A DNA stretch of 64,000 bases, from contig JAZUMQ010000052.1 of the NCBI GenBank assembly GCA_045603745.1, positions 1 to 64,000 on the forward strand, given 5' to 3'. The notes under the pieces are model-generated. The model was not told where the DNA came from and did not search any database. It worked only from the letters and a program-made list of their open reading frames with translations. The position numbers and the translations under genes are program-made. Shown here piece after piece: positions 35,922 through 44,054 of this stretch; within the stretch, counting starts at the first letter, position 1; every line of letters begins with the position of its first letter. This stretch comes from RGIG995 sp045603745 (GTDB lineage Bacteria > Bacillota > Clostridia > Oscillospirales > UBA644).

Positions 35922-37247
35922 ATGAGCGTGAAAGAAATAGTTGAAGAAATTAAATCAAAAGATTCGTTACCAGAATACTGGGATTTCAAAGGAAACGACC
36001 AGCGTGAGCATGTACATTCCATGATTAAATACCCTGCCGTTATGGTTCCGAATATGCAGGGTGAGATATTTGATATTATTTTGAGACATGATAATACCAT
36101 TTCTAATGTTCTGGATCCGTTTATGGGATCAGGTACTATTTTGGTAGAGGGGTATTTGAGGGGATTGGATGTTATAGGTATTGACATAAATCCCTTGTCA
36201 TTTCTCGCGGTAAAGGTTAAACTTCAAAGATATGCTATAAAAACTTTACAGGACAAGTCTAAAGATTTGATAACGCGAATTCAAGATGATTGTAATACAG
36301 ATTGCTTTGAATTTGATAATATCAAAAAATGGTACAAAAACGATGTAATAAAGTCATTAAGTAAAATAAGAAGATGCATACTCTTAGAACCTGATAAAAA
36401 ATACAGGCAGTTGTTTTGGGTAACTTTTGCCGAAATAGCCAAACAAGCAGATAATTCAAGGACTAGTACTTTCAAATTGCACATAAAAGAGCAGAGCCAG
36501 ATAGATGATTGGAATTATGATTGTATAGAAAAATTCAAATTTAAGTTGTTGGAGAACATTACGGCTTTGAAAGATTTTAGGGAGATGCAAGCAAACCGCA
36601 CTTGTGATAAAAAAGTTGCTGTTAAATACGGAGATTCTCTAAAGCTTTTGGCGGATAAACGGTATTTTAAAGATGGTAGTGTTGATTTAGTCATAACATC
36701 TCCTCCGTATGGAGATAATGCTACTACTATAACATATGGTCAATTTTCAGTGTTGCCGTTGAAATGGATTCCTTTGGAGGACATTGATAGCAAAATAAAC
36801 AATAGTGTCATTGAAACATTGTCTAAGATCGATAGCGATAGTTTGGGTGGTAAAAATTACACTGTTCAATCCATCATTGAGTCCCAACTTTATTCTTACT
36901 CTCAGCCTTTTTCACAATTGTACAATCAATTGACAGATGCAATGCAAATAGATAAGGCTCGTAAAGTTGCTAGCTTTCTTTTGGATTTTGAAAAGATCGT
37001 AGCTTCATTACATAAAATTGTAAAAGAAAATAAATTTATGGTGTTTACAGTTGGGAATCGCCATGTGAATAAATTAGAGGTTCCATTTGACGAAATATTA
37101 GAAACGATTGCTGAACACTATGGATTTAAAATTGTTTATGACTTTAGAAGAAATATACTAAAAAACAAAAACTATTCAGATACGAAGGCTCAAAATTTTA
37201 AAACTATAAAAAAAGAAACTATACTTGTATTGCAGAAGAGAAGCTGA
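35922..37247 (+). CDS. DNA N4-cytosine/N6-adenine methyltransferase
   Basis: 441 residues. Motif I LDPFMGSGTILVEG (about 63-76) precedes IGIDINPLS. The catalytic motif IV TSPPYGDN comes about 180 residues later (about 256-263), with a long helical insertion between. NRHVNKLEVPF lies near the C-terminus. A TSPPY catalytic motif after motif I is the beta-class order, and SPPY occurs most often in N4-cytosine enzymes, with N6-adenine possible. It starts 4 bp after the helicase stop, so the pair is co-translated, like nuclease and methylase in restriction-modification systems. Confidence 0.83.
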   Translation: MSVKEIVEEIKSKDSLPEYWDFKGNDQREHVHSMIKYPAVMVPNMQGEIFDIILRHDNTISNVLDPFMGSGTILVEGYLRGLDVIGIDINPLSFLAVKVKLQRYAIKTLQDKSKDLITRIQDDCNTDCFEFDNIKKWYKNDVIKSLSKIRRCILLEPDKKYRQLFWVTFAEIAKQADNSRTSTFKLHIKEQSQIDDWNYDCIEKFKFKLLENITALKDFREMQANRTCDKKVAVKYGDSLKLLADKRYFKDGSVDLVITSPPYGDNATTITYGQFSVLPLKWIPLEDIDSKINNSVIETLSKIDSDSLGGKNYTVQSIIESQLYSYSQPFSQLYNQLTDAMQIDKARKVASFLLDFEKIVASLHKIVKENKFMVFTVGNRHVNKLEVPFDEILETIAEHYGFKIVYDFRRNILKNKNYSDTKAQNFKTIKKETILVLQKRS

Positions 37248-37249
37248 AA

Positions 37250-37675
37250 ATGATTAAGGAACTGATGCACGATCCGATCTTCCTTGCAGGAAAATCGGAG
37301 GCTACAACAAAAGAAGATTTGCAGGTCGCACAGGATTTACTTGATACGTTAATAGCGCACAAGGAGACTTGTGTCGGTATGGCGGCGAATATGATCGGTG
37401 TACGCAAACGCATCATCACTTTTGTCGACGAGAGCGGACGAGCTCCTACATACACCGTGATGCTCAATCCCGAGATCATCAAAAAAGATGGCGCATACGA
37501 TACCGAGGAAGGCTGTCTGTCGCTTCTTGGCGGCCCGAGACCTTGCAAACGCTATAAAACTATTAAAGTCAAGTATCAGACCTTGGAGTTGCAAACCCGC
37601 ATCAAAACCTACACCGGCTGGACGGCACAGATTATCCAGCACGAGGTCGATCATTGCGATGGGATTTTGATATAG
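37250..37675 (+). CDS. Peptide deformylase-like protein carried by the island
   Basis: 141 residues. The three family motifs are present in modified form: VGMAANMIGV (motif 1, normally GxGxAAxQ), EEGCLSLLG (motif 2, with the metal-binding Cys) and QHEVDHCDGILI (motif 3, HExxH). All metal ligands and the catalytic Glu are kept. Deformylase removes the formyl group from nascent proteins. An extra copy on an island could give tolerance to deformylase inhibitors. It starts 2 bp after the methyltransferase stop but is more GC-rich than that gene, so it may be a later addition. Confidence 0.85.
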   Translation: MIKELMHDPIFLAGKSEATTKEDLQVAQDLLDTLIAHKETCVGMAANMIGVRKRIITFVDESGRAPTYTVMLNPEIIKKDGAYDTEEGCLSLLGGPRPCKRYKTIKVKYQTLELQTRIKTYTGWTAQIIQHEVDHCDGILI

Positions 37676-37705
37676 TATTTCGCCATCATAGAAAGAAACG
37701 GTGTT

Positions 37706-38503
37706 ATGAATTTTTATGATAATGAAGAAAAAATAATCAATACATTTCGAGATATTCCAAAATCAGAAATATATTTTGCTACACAAACTGCAATGTGCTT
37801 CAAAATTTTTAATTCTATTTACAAAAGCAAGCATAAGGATAAATGGATTAACAATTCTGGAAAATCAGATCCACCTCCTGATTTCTATTCAGAAGAATTC
37901 GGATTAATGATGGAAGTAATGCGCGTTGATGATCACGCCCATTACAATGACAAAGGTGTTTTGATCAATCCCATCAATATTCGCGAAAGTATAATACAAA
38001 AGGAAATCCGCGATAAAATCAAATCAGGAAACCCTGATATTGACCTCTCAACCATAGATATTGTAATTAATGCCGCATCAGGACTCTCGTCTAATGAAGA
38101 CCATAACTATCGGTATTATTATGATAGCTTCAAAAGAGTATTGGAAAAGCATATAGGCGGCATTTCGCTTTACAGAAAAAATCATCCTAACAAGAAATTA
38201 GTGTTTTTTGTCTTTGATGAATCTACTGGTTATGTTGTTGTGGATAATAAAGATTTGGTGGAGCGAGGACCAGTTGCGTTAGAATGGTTTAAGGCGAATC
38301 CATTATGGCATTTTTGGGACGAACGATTTATAAGCGTTTTTAAAGATGCTGATATAGACTATTTGATTTGGTTCACACCTTATAAAATGTTTCATGGTGC
38401 GCCGATTCAACCACCTAAGGTTTGTGTTTTTGATGTAAAAAAACTAAAAAAACACAAAACAAAGCAGTATCCGATAAATTATATTATTAGTTCGGAAGCG
38501 TAA
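37706..38503 (+). CDS. Hypothetical protein in the defence region
   Basis: 265 residues, soluble, no membrane segment. A PPPDFYSEEFGLMMEVMR stretch (about 52-69) has the spacing of a PD-(D/E)XK site, but Met stands where Lys is expected, so I do not call it a nuclease. The C-terminal half is rich in aromatic residues (WFKANPLWHFWDERF). I do not recognise the family. Position between a deformylase and an AbiH gene makes a defence role possible, nothing more. Confidence 0.5.
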   Translation: MNFYDNEEKIINTFRDIPKSEIYFATQTAMCFKIFNSIYKSKHKDKWINNSGKSDPPPDFYSEEFGLMMEVMRVDDHAHYNDKGVLINPINIRESIIQKEIRDKIKSGNPDIDLSTIDIVINAASGLSSNEDHNYRYYYDSFKRVLEKHIGGISLYRKNHPNKKLVFFVFDESTGYVVVDNKDLVERGPVALEWFKANPLWHFWDERFISVFKDADIDYLIWFTPYKMFHGAPIQPPKVCVFDVKKLKKHKTKQYPINYIISSEA

Positions 38504-38512
38504 GGAGAAAGT

Positions 38513-38905
38513 ATGAAAAGAGTTTATGATTTTCTGAAAAAAGCAGAAGTTTATTGTTTGGCAACAGTAGAGGGGGATCAGCCAAGAGTGCGTCCCTTTG
38601 GAACAATAAACGAGTTTGAAGGTAAGCTCTACATACAGACGGGAAAGATCAAACCTACCTCAAAACAGCTTCTCGCCAATCCCAAGGCAGAGATCTGTGC
38701 GTTTACTGACGGCGCGTGGATTCGCATCGCTTGTAAGCTTGTTGAAGACGACCGCTTTGAAGCAAAGAAATCAATGCTGGATGCTTATCCCAATCTCCGC
38801 AGTATGTACGACGAAAACGACGGTAATACTCAAGTGTTCTATATGAAGAATGTTGTCGCTACTTTCAGTGCATTTGGTAAGGAATCCGAAACGGTTGAGT
38901 TTTGA
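38513..38905 (+). CDS. Pyridoxamine 5'-phosphate oxidase-like flavin-binding protein
   Basis: 130 residues with the split-barrel pattern: AEVYCLATVEGDQPRVRPFG at the start, LYIQTGKIKPTSKQLLANPKAEIC in the middle, and WIRIACKLVEDD. Such small proteins bind FMN or F420-type cofactors and reduce or sense small molecules; some give nitroimidazole resistance. Substrate unknown. It begins 9 bp after the previous stop with GGAGAAAG and is more GC-rich than its neighbours. Confidence 0.78.
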   Translation: MKRVYDFLKKAEVYCLATVEGDQPRVRPFGTINEFEGKLYIQTGKIKPTSKQLLANPKAEICAFTDGAWIRIACKLVEDDRFEAKKSMLDAYPNLRSMYDENDGNTQVFYMKNVVATFSAFGKESETVEF

Positions 38906-38955
38906 TTTGAAATGTATCATTAATGTACTAAACTGAAGGCAGTAGAGGTTAAAGT

Positions 38956-40197
38956 ATGAAAAATGTATTTTTACTTGGGAATGGCTTCGATTTGCACCAT
39001 ATGCTACCGACCAAATATTTTGATTTTATGTGTGTTGCAGATTACTTGAAAAACAATCTTTTAGTCTCGCCACTTATTGCAGGGCATGTTTTTGCCAAAT
39101 GCGAAAACAATGAAAATATAAAAAGGTGTTATAATTCTCACAAAGAAGTTTTCGATAGTCTTGAAATAGATTTAAAAAAAGCTAATGAAATCACAGCATC
39201 GCTAAACAATAATATGTGGTTTGACTATTTTTGGAATACTCTTGATATGGATTCCGGATGGATAGATTTTGAGAAAGAGATTTCCACTGTTATCACCATT
39301 CTTGACGAACTTATAGATCAAGAGGAAAAAACTGTTTATTTGTCAGCACATGAATTATTGCCTGCGTTTATCTTATCGCATTTTAGGTTTTTCATAGACA
39401 TTTATGAAGATGCAGATATATGTCCTGGCGATAGTTTTGATATTAAGATCGAATATCTTAAGGAATATCCTCATAATTCTGATATTTTTGTAGTAGATAA
39501 GAATAAAGTTTTTGAGGTGCTATATAGACAACTTATTGATTTCAGTAAAGCGTTGAGCCTATACTTAAGGTGTTTTATTGAGAACGCTTTCACTTTATTA
39601 CATAAGGACAATTATACAAATTGTCACAGAATTGATTTGTTGAACATGGCGGATAATGCTGTATCTTTTAATTATACCAATACGTTGGAAAGGTTTTACT
39701 TTAATAAAAAGGCGTATCATATTCATGGGCTGGTTGAGAATGGAAATATTGTGTTGGGCGTAAATCCCAATGAATCCGATGATATTGGAACCGACAATAC
39801 AGCTTTGATAAAATTCAAAAAGTATTATCAGCGTGAAGTGTTTGGTACGGCAAAAGAGTATATAAAATGGTATAGAGATACAATAGTGGCAGGAACCGAC
39901 TACAGAGTTATCACAATCGGTCATTCTCTTGATGAAACGGATAAAGATATATTATCAGATATGTTTCTTAATGCAAAGGAAATTTATATCACGCATTATG
40001 ATGAAGAGAGTAAAGACGATTATATAAAGAACATTATAAAAGTATTTGGCAATGCCGGTTATAATAAATTCAAGAAAGAAAAAGGATTGGAATTCGTGCT
40101 TTTATCAAATATTGAGCAGCTGAGAGAAATAATTCAATCTGATGAAATTGATTGGAGTTTTGAAGGTTGTGCGAATGAGCAAATCGTGATTGTTTAA
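38956..40197 (+). CDS. AbiH-family abortive infection protein
   Basis: 413 residues. The N-terminus FLLGNGFDLHHMLPTKYFDFM is the defining box of the AbiH family (bacteriophage abortive infection AbiH). Later FNYTNTLERFY, KAYHIHGLVENG and the conserved TIGHSLDETDKDIL complete the pattern. These proteins stop phage growth at the cost of the infected cell; the mechanism is not settled. Own ribosome binding site (AGAGG), not tightly coupled to the neighbours. AT-rich like the operon at 29424-37247. Confidence 0.85.
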   Translation: MKNVFLLGNGFDLHHMLPTKYFDFMCVADYLKNNLLVSPLIAGHVFAKCENNENIKRCYNSHKEVFDSLEIDLKKANEITASLNNNMWFDYFWNTLDMDSGWIDFEKEISTVITILDELIDQEEKTVYLSAHELLPAFILSHFRFFIDIYEDADICPGDSFDIKIEYLKEYPHNSDIFVVDKNKVFEVLYRQLIDFSKALSLYLRCFIENAFTLLHKDNYTNCHRIDLLNMADNAVSFNYTNTLERFYFNKKAYHIHGLVENGNIVLGVNPNESDDIGTDNTALIKFKKYYQREVFGTAKEYIKWYRDTIVAGTDYRVITIGHSLDETDKDILSDMFLNAKEIYITHYDEESKDDYIKNIIKVFGNAGYNKFKKEKGLEFVLLSNIEQLREIIQSDEIDWSFEGCANEQIVIV

Positions 40198-40202
40198 TCC
40201 CT

Positions 40203-40239
40203 ATTCTCTCTGGACTTGGCGTGCTTTCTGTGATATTGT
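40203..40239 (+). promoter_or_regulatory. Shared-motif promoter copy 1
   Basis: ATTCTCTCTGGACTT (40203-40217), with TGGACT as -35, 17-bp spacer and TATTGT (40234-40239). The same 15-bp word occurs at 40849 and 46874, each time upstream of a gene start. Confidence 0.72.
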
Positions 40240-40268
40240 GTGTGCTACCACGAAAAGGAGGCATACAT

Positions 40269-40541
40269 ATGACACAGAAGAAGCAAGTAAATACTGAAAA
40301 CGGAGCGGTTCTGAAGCGGGATTTCCCGAGGCGGAGTCGCTCTCTCATTATCGGGGCGGAGGAGCTGAGGCGGCTATTTCCGAATGTCAATCCCGAGTAT
40401 ATCGACTTGGCAATCAAGCGGTTCGGTGACTATCGGTTCGGTGATGAGGAGAACGAGATCGAGGTGTTCGGAAAGATACTGATATCGGTGATGATTCAGG
40501 ACGCGCTCGACACAAAGGAGGACGGCGATGGGAATCCTTGA
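40269..40541 (+). CDS. Small hypothetical protein (island maintenance region)
   Basis: 90 residues from the ATG at 40269 with AGGAGG upstream. Basic N-terminus (RRSRSLIIGAEELRRLFPNVNPEY) and acidic C-terminus (KEDGDGNP). Overlaps the next gene by 14 bp. First gene behind the shared-motif promoter. Function not recognised. Confidence 0.65.
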   Translation: MTQKKQVNTENGAVLKRDFPRRSRSLIIGAEELRRLFPNVNPEYIDLAIKRFGDYRFGDEENEIEVFGKILISVMIQDALDTKEDGDGNP

Positions 40542-40800
40542 CGAATTATGGTACGGCAACGTCTCCCCCTGCGGGAGGGACTTTAAGAAAGGCAGTAAGT
40601 ATTCAGAACTGCTCGGGTACATTGTACGGCACGAGGAGGACTTGCAGAAAAGGCTGAACGACGAGGAAAAGGAGATCCTCGAAAAGTTCACCGAATGCAC
40701 CAACGAGATGTACGGCATCGCGGAACGTGAGGCGTTCGTGCGAGGGTTTACGCTTGGCGCCAGGATCATCATCGAGGTGATGAATACGGAAATCGAATAA
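40528..40800 (+). CDS. DUF6809-like small protein
   Basis: 90 residues. ELWYGNVSPCGRDFKKGSKY at the start and AFVRGFTLGARIIIEVM at the end fit a small helical family common in conjugative and integrative elements of Clostridia (DUF6809-like). It is usually found in the accessory operon of such elements. Function unknown. Overlaps the previous gene, so the two are co-translated. Confidence 0.65.
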   Translation: MGILDELWYGNVSPCGRDFKKGSKYSELLGYIVRHEEDLQKRLNDEEKEILEKFTECTNEMYGIAEREAFVRGFTLGARIIIEVMNTEIE

Positions 40801-40848
40801 CGCAAAGAGGAATCGTACCAAAATGTGTGCAGTTCCTCTTTCCTTTCG

Positions 40849-40884
40849 ATTCTCTCTGGACTTTGCATATTTTTCGAGTATTCT
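40849..40884 (+). promoter_or_regulatory. Shared-motif promoter copy 2
   Basis: ATTCTCTCTGGACTT (40849-40863), -35 TGGACT, 16-bp spacer, -10 TATTCT (40879-40884). Drives the secreted Thr/Glu-rich protein. Confidence 0.72.
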
Positions 40885-40926
40885 TGTGTTGAGCCGCGAA
40901 AGGCGCGCTCGGAAAGGAAAATACAT

Positions 40927-41475
40927 ATGAAAAGATTAATCACCATCATCCTCGCACTTATTATGACGTTCTTTACAGCACCGCGCAAGGGCGCAGATCA
41001 ACCGCTCGTGACCGCCGTAAATCCGCCACAAACGGCGATAACAACGCAGGTGGAGCAAGTGCCCGATGAAAGCGAAAAGTCCGCAGAAACGGCACTTGTG
41101 AGCGGAACGGAGGAAGCCGAAACCGAGACTGAAACCACAGAAACAACGGCGGCAGAAAGTGAAATGCTCCCACCCGAAACCAAGGTCACAACGGAAGAAC
41201 CCGAACCGGTGATGGAAGAAACGGTGGCCGATGAAAGCGTCACAATCCCACAAGAACCGCTCGTTACCGAAACCGAAGAACATGAGGCGAAGGAACAAGA
41301 AGAAAACACCGCATGCATCGACGAGGGCGACCAAAGCCTTGCGGAATACAAACCGCAGATCGGCGGGCAGCCGAATCCCTTCGAGAATGATACACCGACC
41401 GAGATCGATGACCGACCGGTAGAAGACTACATTGGCGAAGGCGAAGACCGTCCCGGCGAAGGAAAACACTTCTAA
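40927..41475 (+). CDS. Secreted Thr/Glu-rich low-complexity protein
   Basis: 182 residues from the ATG at 40927. A short basic and hydrophobic N-terminus (MKRLITIILALIMTFFTA) is a signal peptide. The rest is almost only Thr, Glu, Pro, Ala and Val (TETETTETTAAESEM and similar), with no fold, and ends in an acidic tail (NPFENDTPTEIDDRPVEDYIGEGED). It is probably exported and extended at the cell surface. Such proteins occur in Clostridia mobile elements; the role is unknown. Confidence 0.65.
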   Translation: MKRLITIILALIMTFFTAPRKGADQPLVTAVNPPQTAITTQVEQVPDESEKSAETALVSGTEEAETETETTETTAAESEMLPPETKVTTEEPEPVMEETVADESVTIPQEPLVTETEEHEAKEQEENTACIDEGDQSLAEYKPQIGGQPNPFENDTPTEIDDRPVEDYIGEGEDRPGEGKHF

Positions 41476-41485
41476 AGAGCGACAG

Positions 41486-41514
41486 AGGAACCGTACGAAA
41501 GTGCGGTTCCTTTC
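41486..41514 (+). terminator. Terminator after the Thr/Glu-rich gene
   Basis: AGGAACCG / CGGTTCCT stem with a 10-nt loop, short T tract after. Directly upstream of punctuation repeat copy 3. Confidence 0.75.
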
Positions 41515-41531
41515 ACTGTTCAAATACTGCG

Positions 41532-41548
41532 CCGCAGTAAACAAAGAA
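41532..41548 (+). repeat. Punctuation repeat copy 3
   Basis: Core CCGCAGTAAACAAAGAA; the upstream half (TCAAATACTGCG) is weaker than in other copies. Lies between the cargo region and the regulatory/integrase region. Confidence 0.78.
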
Positions 41549-41567
41549 AAGGCATTTTAAATTTTGT

Positions 41568-41637
41568 GAAACAATCTGTTTCTATCCATTGACAAATCGG
41601 TTGCTGTATGTTACAATATAGAAACAAGACGTTTCTA
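41568..41637 (+). promoter_or_regulatory. Promoter with two operators of the LexA-like repressor
   Basis: TTGACA (41589-41594), 17-bp spacer, TACAAT (41612-41617). Two copies of GAAAC-N5-GTTTC, GAAACAATCTGTTTC (41568-41582) and GAAACAAGACGTTTC (41621-41635), lie just outside the -35 and -10 boxes, both followed by TA. This placement predicts autorepression. Confidence 0.82.
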
Positions 41638-41653
41638 TTTCTCGGAGGTGCTT

Positions 41654-42274
41654 ATGAAAAGCATACGAAACGAATCAAAACCTGCTATTGTTCAGTTTAT
41701 TGACGAGTATTATCATAAATATTATGAGATACCTTCCGTGCGCGAGATTGCAGCGGGGACGGGTATTTCGGTTTCCACTGTTCACCGTTGCCTCAGCGCG
41801 ATGAAGGAGAACGGTGAACTTGAATACAGCGGTCGTCGTTCTGTCAGCACGCGCAGAATGGAAATGGAGCACAATCACTATGCTATGCAAGTACTCGGTT
41901 ACGTCGCTTGCGGTGAAGGTCAGGAGGAAACCGAAGAGATCATTGAGTACATTCGAATGCCCGAATCTCTTATCGGTAAGGGTGAGTTCTTTGCTTTGAT
42001 CGCAAAGGGCGAGTCGATGGTGGATGCAGGTATTCTTCCCGGCGATTATGTTGTGATCCGCAAGCAGAATACTGCGGACATCGGTGATATCGTCGTTGCG
42101 CTTGATCAGGGCGTAAACAATTTGAAGGTGCTTGGCTACGACAAGAAAAAGAAAGCGTACTTCCTTCGCTCCTGCAACGAGGATAAGGAACGCTATGCGG
42201 ATATCTATCCCGAAGCGCTTCAGATACAAGGCGTTGCGGTCAGCGTAACGCATAAGCTCGGGAAAATACTGTAA
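41654..42274 (+). CDS. LexA-like self-cleaving repressor
   Basis: 206 residues from the ATG at 41654, with CGGAGG 5 bases upstream. The N-terminal winged helix (PSVREIAAGTGISVSTVHRCLSAM) resembles LexA. The C-terminal S24 peptidase domain has the nucleophile Ser in AKGESMVDAGI and the Lys in NNLKVLGY about 37 residues later. The cleavage loop is YVACGEG, so the scissile bond would be Cys-Gly where LexA has Ala-Gly. On DNA damage, RecA filaments would trigger self-cleavage and release the genes it controls, its own promoter included. Likely target: island excision or stress-induced cargo. Confidence 0.88.
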   Translation: MKSIRNESKPAIVQFIDEYYHKYYEIPSVREIAAGTGISVSTVHRCLSAMKENGELEYSGRRSVSTRRMEMEHNHYAMQVLGYVACGEGQEETEEIIEYIRMPESLIGKGEFFALIAKGESMVDAGILPGDYVVIRKQNTADIGDIVVALDQGVNNLKVLGYDKKKKAYFLRSCNEDKERYADIYPEALQIQGVAVSVTHKLGKIL

Positions 42275-42290
42275 ACGAAAGGAGCAATCT

Positions 42291-43196
42291 ATGCCCAAAG
42301 ATATGTCATTGCTTGAAAAAGACGGTGAGCCCACCGAAGAAGAACTGAAGGAGTTTTTCCGCAAACACGATTTCAGCTCGCAGGTATCGTCCTTCGATGT
42401 TAACACAGCAAGCGAAAGTGAGAACCGACTGTATATCCGTGCAACAAAAATCTTCCGAGGCTCTTGGAATGATCAGGTGTATGCTCTCGGCGGTAAAAAG
42501 ACTCTTCGCAATTTTTCTAAAAACGATCCGCTTCGCTGTCTTGAGGATTCTGAGGAAAAACTGGTGTCGGGTACTGTTGCAGAAATTGCTTCGGATGAAT
42601 ATCTTATTCAAAGTATCATTGATTCTGTTTTCTCAAGCTTCCAAAATGAGCTGTATGCGTCTGCATTAAAGCTTGCCGAGCAAAACGGAAAAACAATTGA
42701 CGATCTTACGGATGAAGAGATCGCGCTTGTGATCGATTCGTTCTCGGATGAATTGCTTGCTTCGATGATGGGAAAGCTTTTGCTTACGCAGAGCGTTCCG
42801 GAAATACTTGGTGTTTTGAAAACAGACCGTGCGCACGAGGATTATAATCCGAGCGTACGTGAGAACCACGATCAGATTGATTTCATAAGACATTGGGATC
42901 ACTCGCGTAGCAGGGTGGGTCAAATGTTTTGCTTTGATGATATGGTTCAAGTTGATTTGAAAAACGATGACGGCAAGGTCAAAACTCCCGTTTATGTTGA
43001 GGATGAAGATGAAGAAAAGCTGTATCAGGAATTCCGTGCTCTGCTTACGGAAGAAGAGAAACTGATTGCGGATATGCGTTGGAATAAACAAATGACGCAG
43101 AAAGAAATTGCTGAAGCACTCGGTTATAAATCACACAGCGCTGTTACGAAGAAGCTGAAAAAGATGCGTGAAAAATTTGATGCTATGAGAAAATAA
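42291..43196 (+). CDS. Sigma-70 region 4-like regulatory protein
   Basis: 301 residues, 16 bp after the LexA-like gene. The C-terminal 55 residues (LTEEEKLIADMRWNKQMTQKEIAEALGYKSH and onwards) are a sigma region 4-type helix-turn-helix. The first 230 residues are acidic and do not show a clear sigma region 2. It could be a diverged sigma factor for the shared-motif promoters of this island, or a plain transcription activator. It is co-transcribed with the repressor and so should be induced with it on damage. Confidence 0.65.
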   Translation: MPKDMSLLEKDGEPTEEELKEFFRKHDFSSQVSSFDVNTASESENRLYIRATKIFRGSWNDQVYALGGKKTLRNFSKNDPLRCLEDSEEKLVSGTVAEIASDEYLIQSIIDSVFSSFQNELYASALKLAEQNGKTIDDLTDEEIALVIDSFSDELLASMMGKLLLTQSVPEILGVLKTDRAHEDYNPSVRENHDQIDFIRHWDHSRSRVGQMFCFDDMVQVDLKNDDGKVKTPVYVEDEDEEKLYQEFRALLTEEEKLIADMRWNKQMTQKEIAEALGYKSHSAVTKKLKKMREKFDAMRK

Positions 43197-43204
43197 CATT
43201 CTGT

Positions 43205-43278
43205 CCCGTCGGTTCGGTATTCGAATCGGCGGGATTTTTATATTGAAACGCAAGCACGCTTCGGCGTGCTTTTCTTTT
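43205..43278 (+). terminator. Two consecutive hairpin terminators
   Basis: First CCCGTCGG ... TCGGCGGG then ATTTTTA (43205-43238); second AAGCACGC-TTCG-GCGTGCTT then TTCTTTT (43252-43278). They close the LexA/sigma-like operon. The rest of the gap to 43452 shows no gene. Confidence 0.85.
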
Positions 43279-43452
43279 GCTGTAATACCGTTTGATTTTT
43301 TTGAAACACGTTTGGAACATTTTGAACTTCTCATGTCGTTTAGTATACGGAGAGACATTTTTAGTCCGAAAAACAAAGGAGGGGGTTAAAATGATTCGTT
43401 AAAGTATTCTTCCGAAATCAAATCACAACAAAAAGGAAAGGAATTATTTATT

Positions 43453-43665
43453 ATGAAAAAATCAAACATCAAAACATTCGAGGAGCTTCCGTACTTCATC
43501 AATGCGCAGGAGCTCGCAGATATTCTCGGCATTGCAATTTCGTCCTGTTACGAGTTGATGCATGAAAAAGATTTTCCGACGATCCGTATCGGGAAACGTC
43601 TTGTCGTTCCCAAAGACAAATTTTTAATCTGGGTTAACGAGAACACCAAAGGAGGTATTAGATGA
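43453..43665 (+). CDS. Excisionase-like helix-turn-helix protein
   Basis: 70 residues. A MerR/excisionase-type winged helix: PYFINAQELADILGIAISSCYELMHEKDFPTIRIGKRLVVPKDKF. Such proteins bind the ends of integrated elements and turn the integrase toward excision, or act as simple regulators. Preceded by AAAGGAA and overlapping the next gene by 4 bp. It lies 3.3 kb from the integrases with the IS110 copy in between, which may have separated a former xis-int pair. Confidence 0.75.
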   Translation: MKKSNIKTFEELPYFINAQELADILGIAISSCYELMHEKDFPTIRIGKRLVVPKDKFLIWVNENTKGGIR

Positions 43666-44045
43666 AAAACATTTCTGAGATCAGATTTGTAAAAGAACTC
43701 AAGGACTGCTATTTTCACAGGGACAGAAAATACGAAAATGCCGAGATCAAACAAAAGGCGCTCGAAGCAATGCTGATGCTGTGGAACGCAGACAATGTTG
43801 AATGCTGCGGATATATCTACTCGCAAGATATGATCCGTAACATGATGCTCAACAAAATGATGCCCGAAGAACTTGACGATGCGATCAAGTGTTGGAAAGA
43901 GCACGGAGAAACAAGCGTCGAGCAATTATATCATCACTTGTTTTTAACCGTAGTGCTTGCGAACGCGCTGGAGTTGTTTCATAAAGTGATGAGGTGCGAA
44001 TGCATTCCGATTGAATGCGAAATAAAAGTTAGAGTGGTTGCGTGA
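43662..44045 (+). CDS. Hypothetical helical protein
   Basis: 127 residues, soluble and helical, with several Cys (WNADNVECCGYIYSQDMI). It overlaps the excisionase-like gene (ATGA-type) and precedes the helix-turn-helix gene by 9 bp, so it is in the same operon. No family recognised. Confidence 0.55.
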   Translation: MKNISEIRFVKELKDCYFHRDRKYENAEIKQKALEAMLMLWNADNVECCGYIYSQDMIRNMMLNKMMPEELDDAIKCWKEHGETSVEQLYHHLFLTVVLANALELFHKVMRCECIPIECEIKVRVVA

Positions 44046-44054
44046 GGTGAAGAG

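Noticed and set aside
37706..38503. PD-(D/E)XK nuclease
   Set aside because: The position of the essential Lys is occupied by Met; without an alignment the call would be unsafe.
40936..41544. Phe/Arg-rich 202-residue frame opposite the Thr/Glu-rich gene
   Set aside because: It is the antisense image of a low-complexity gene; no ribosome binding site and improbable composition.
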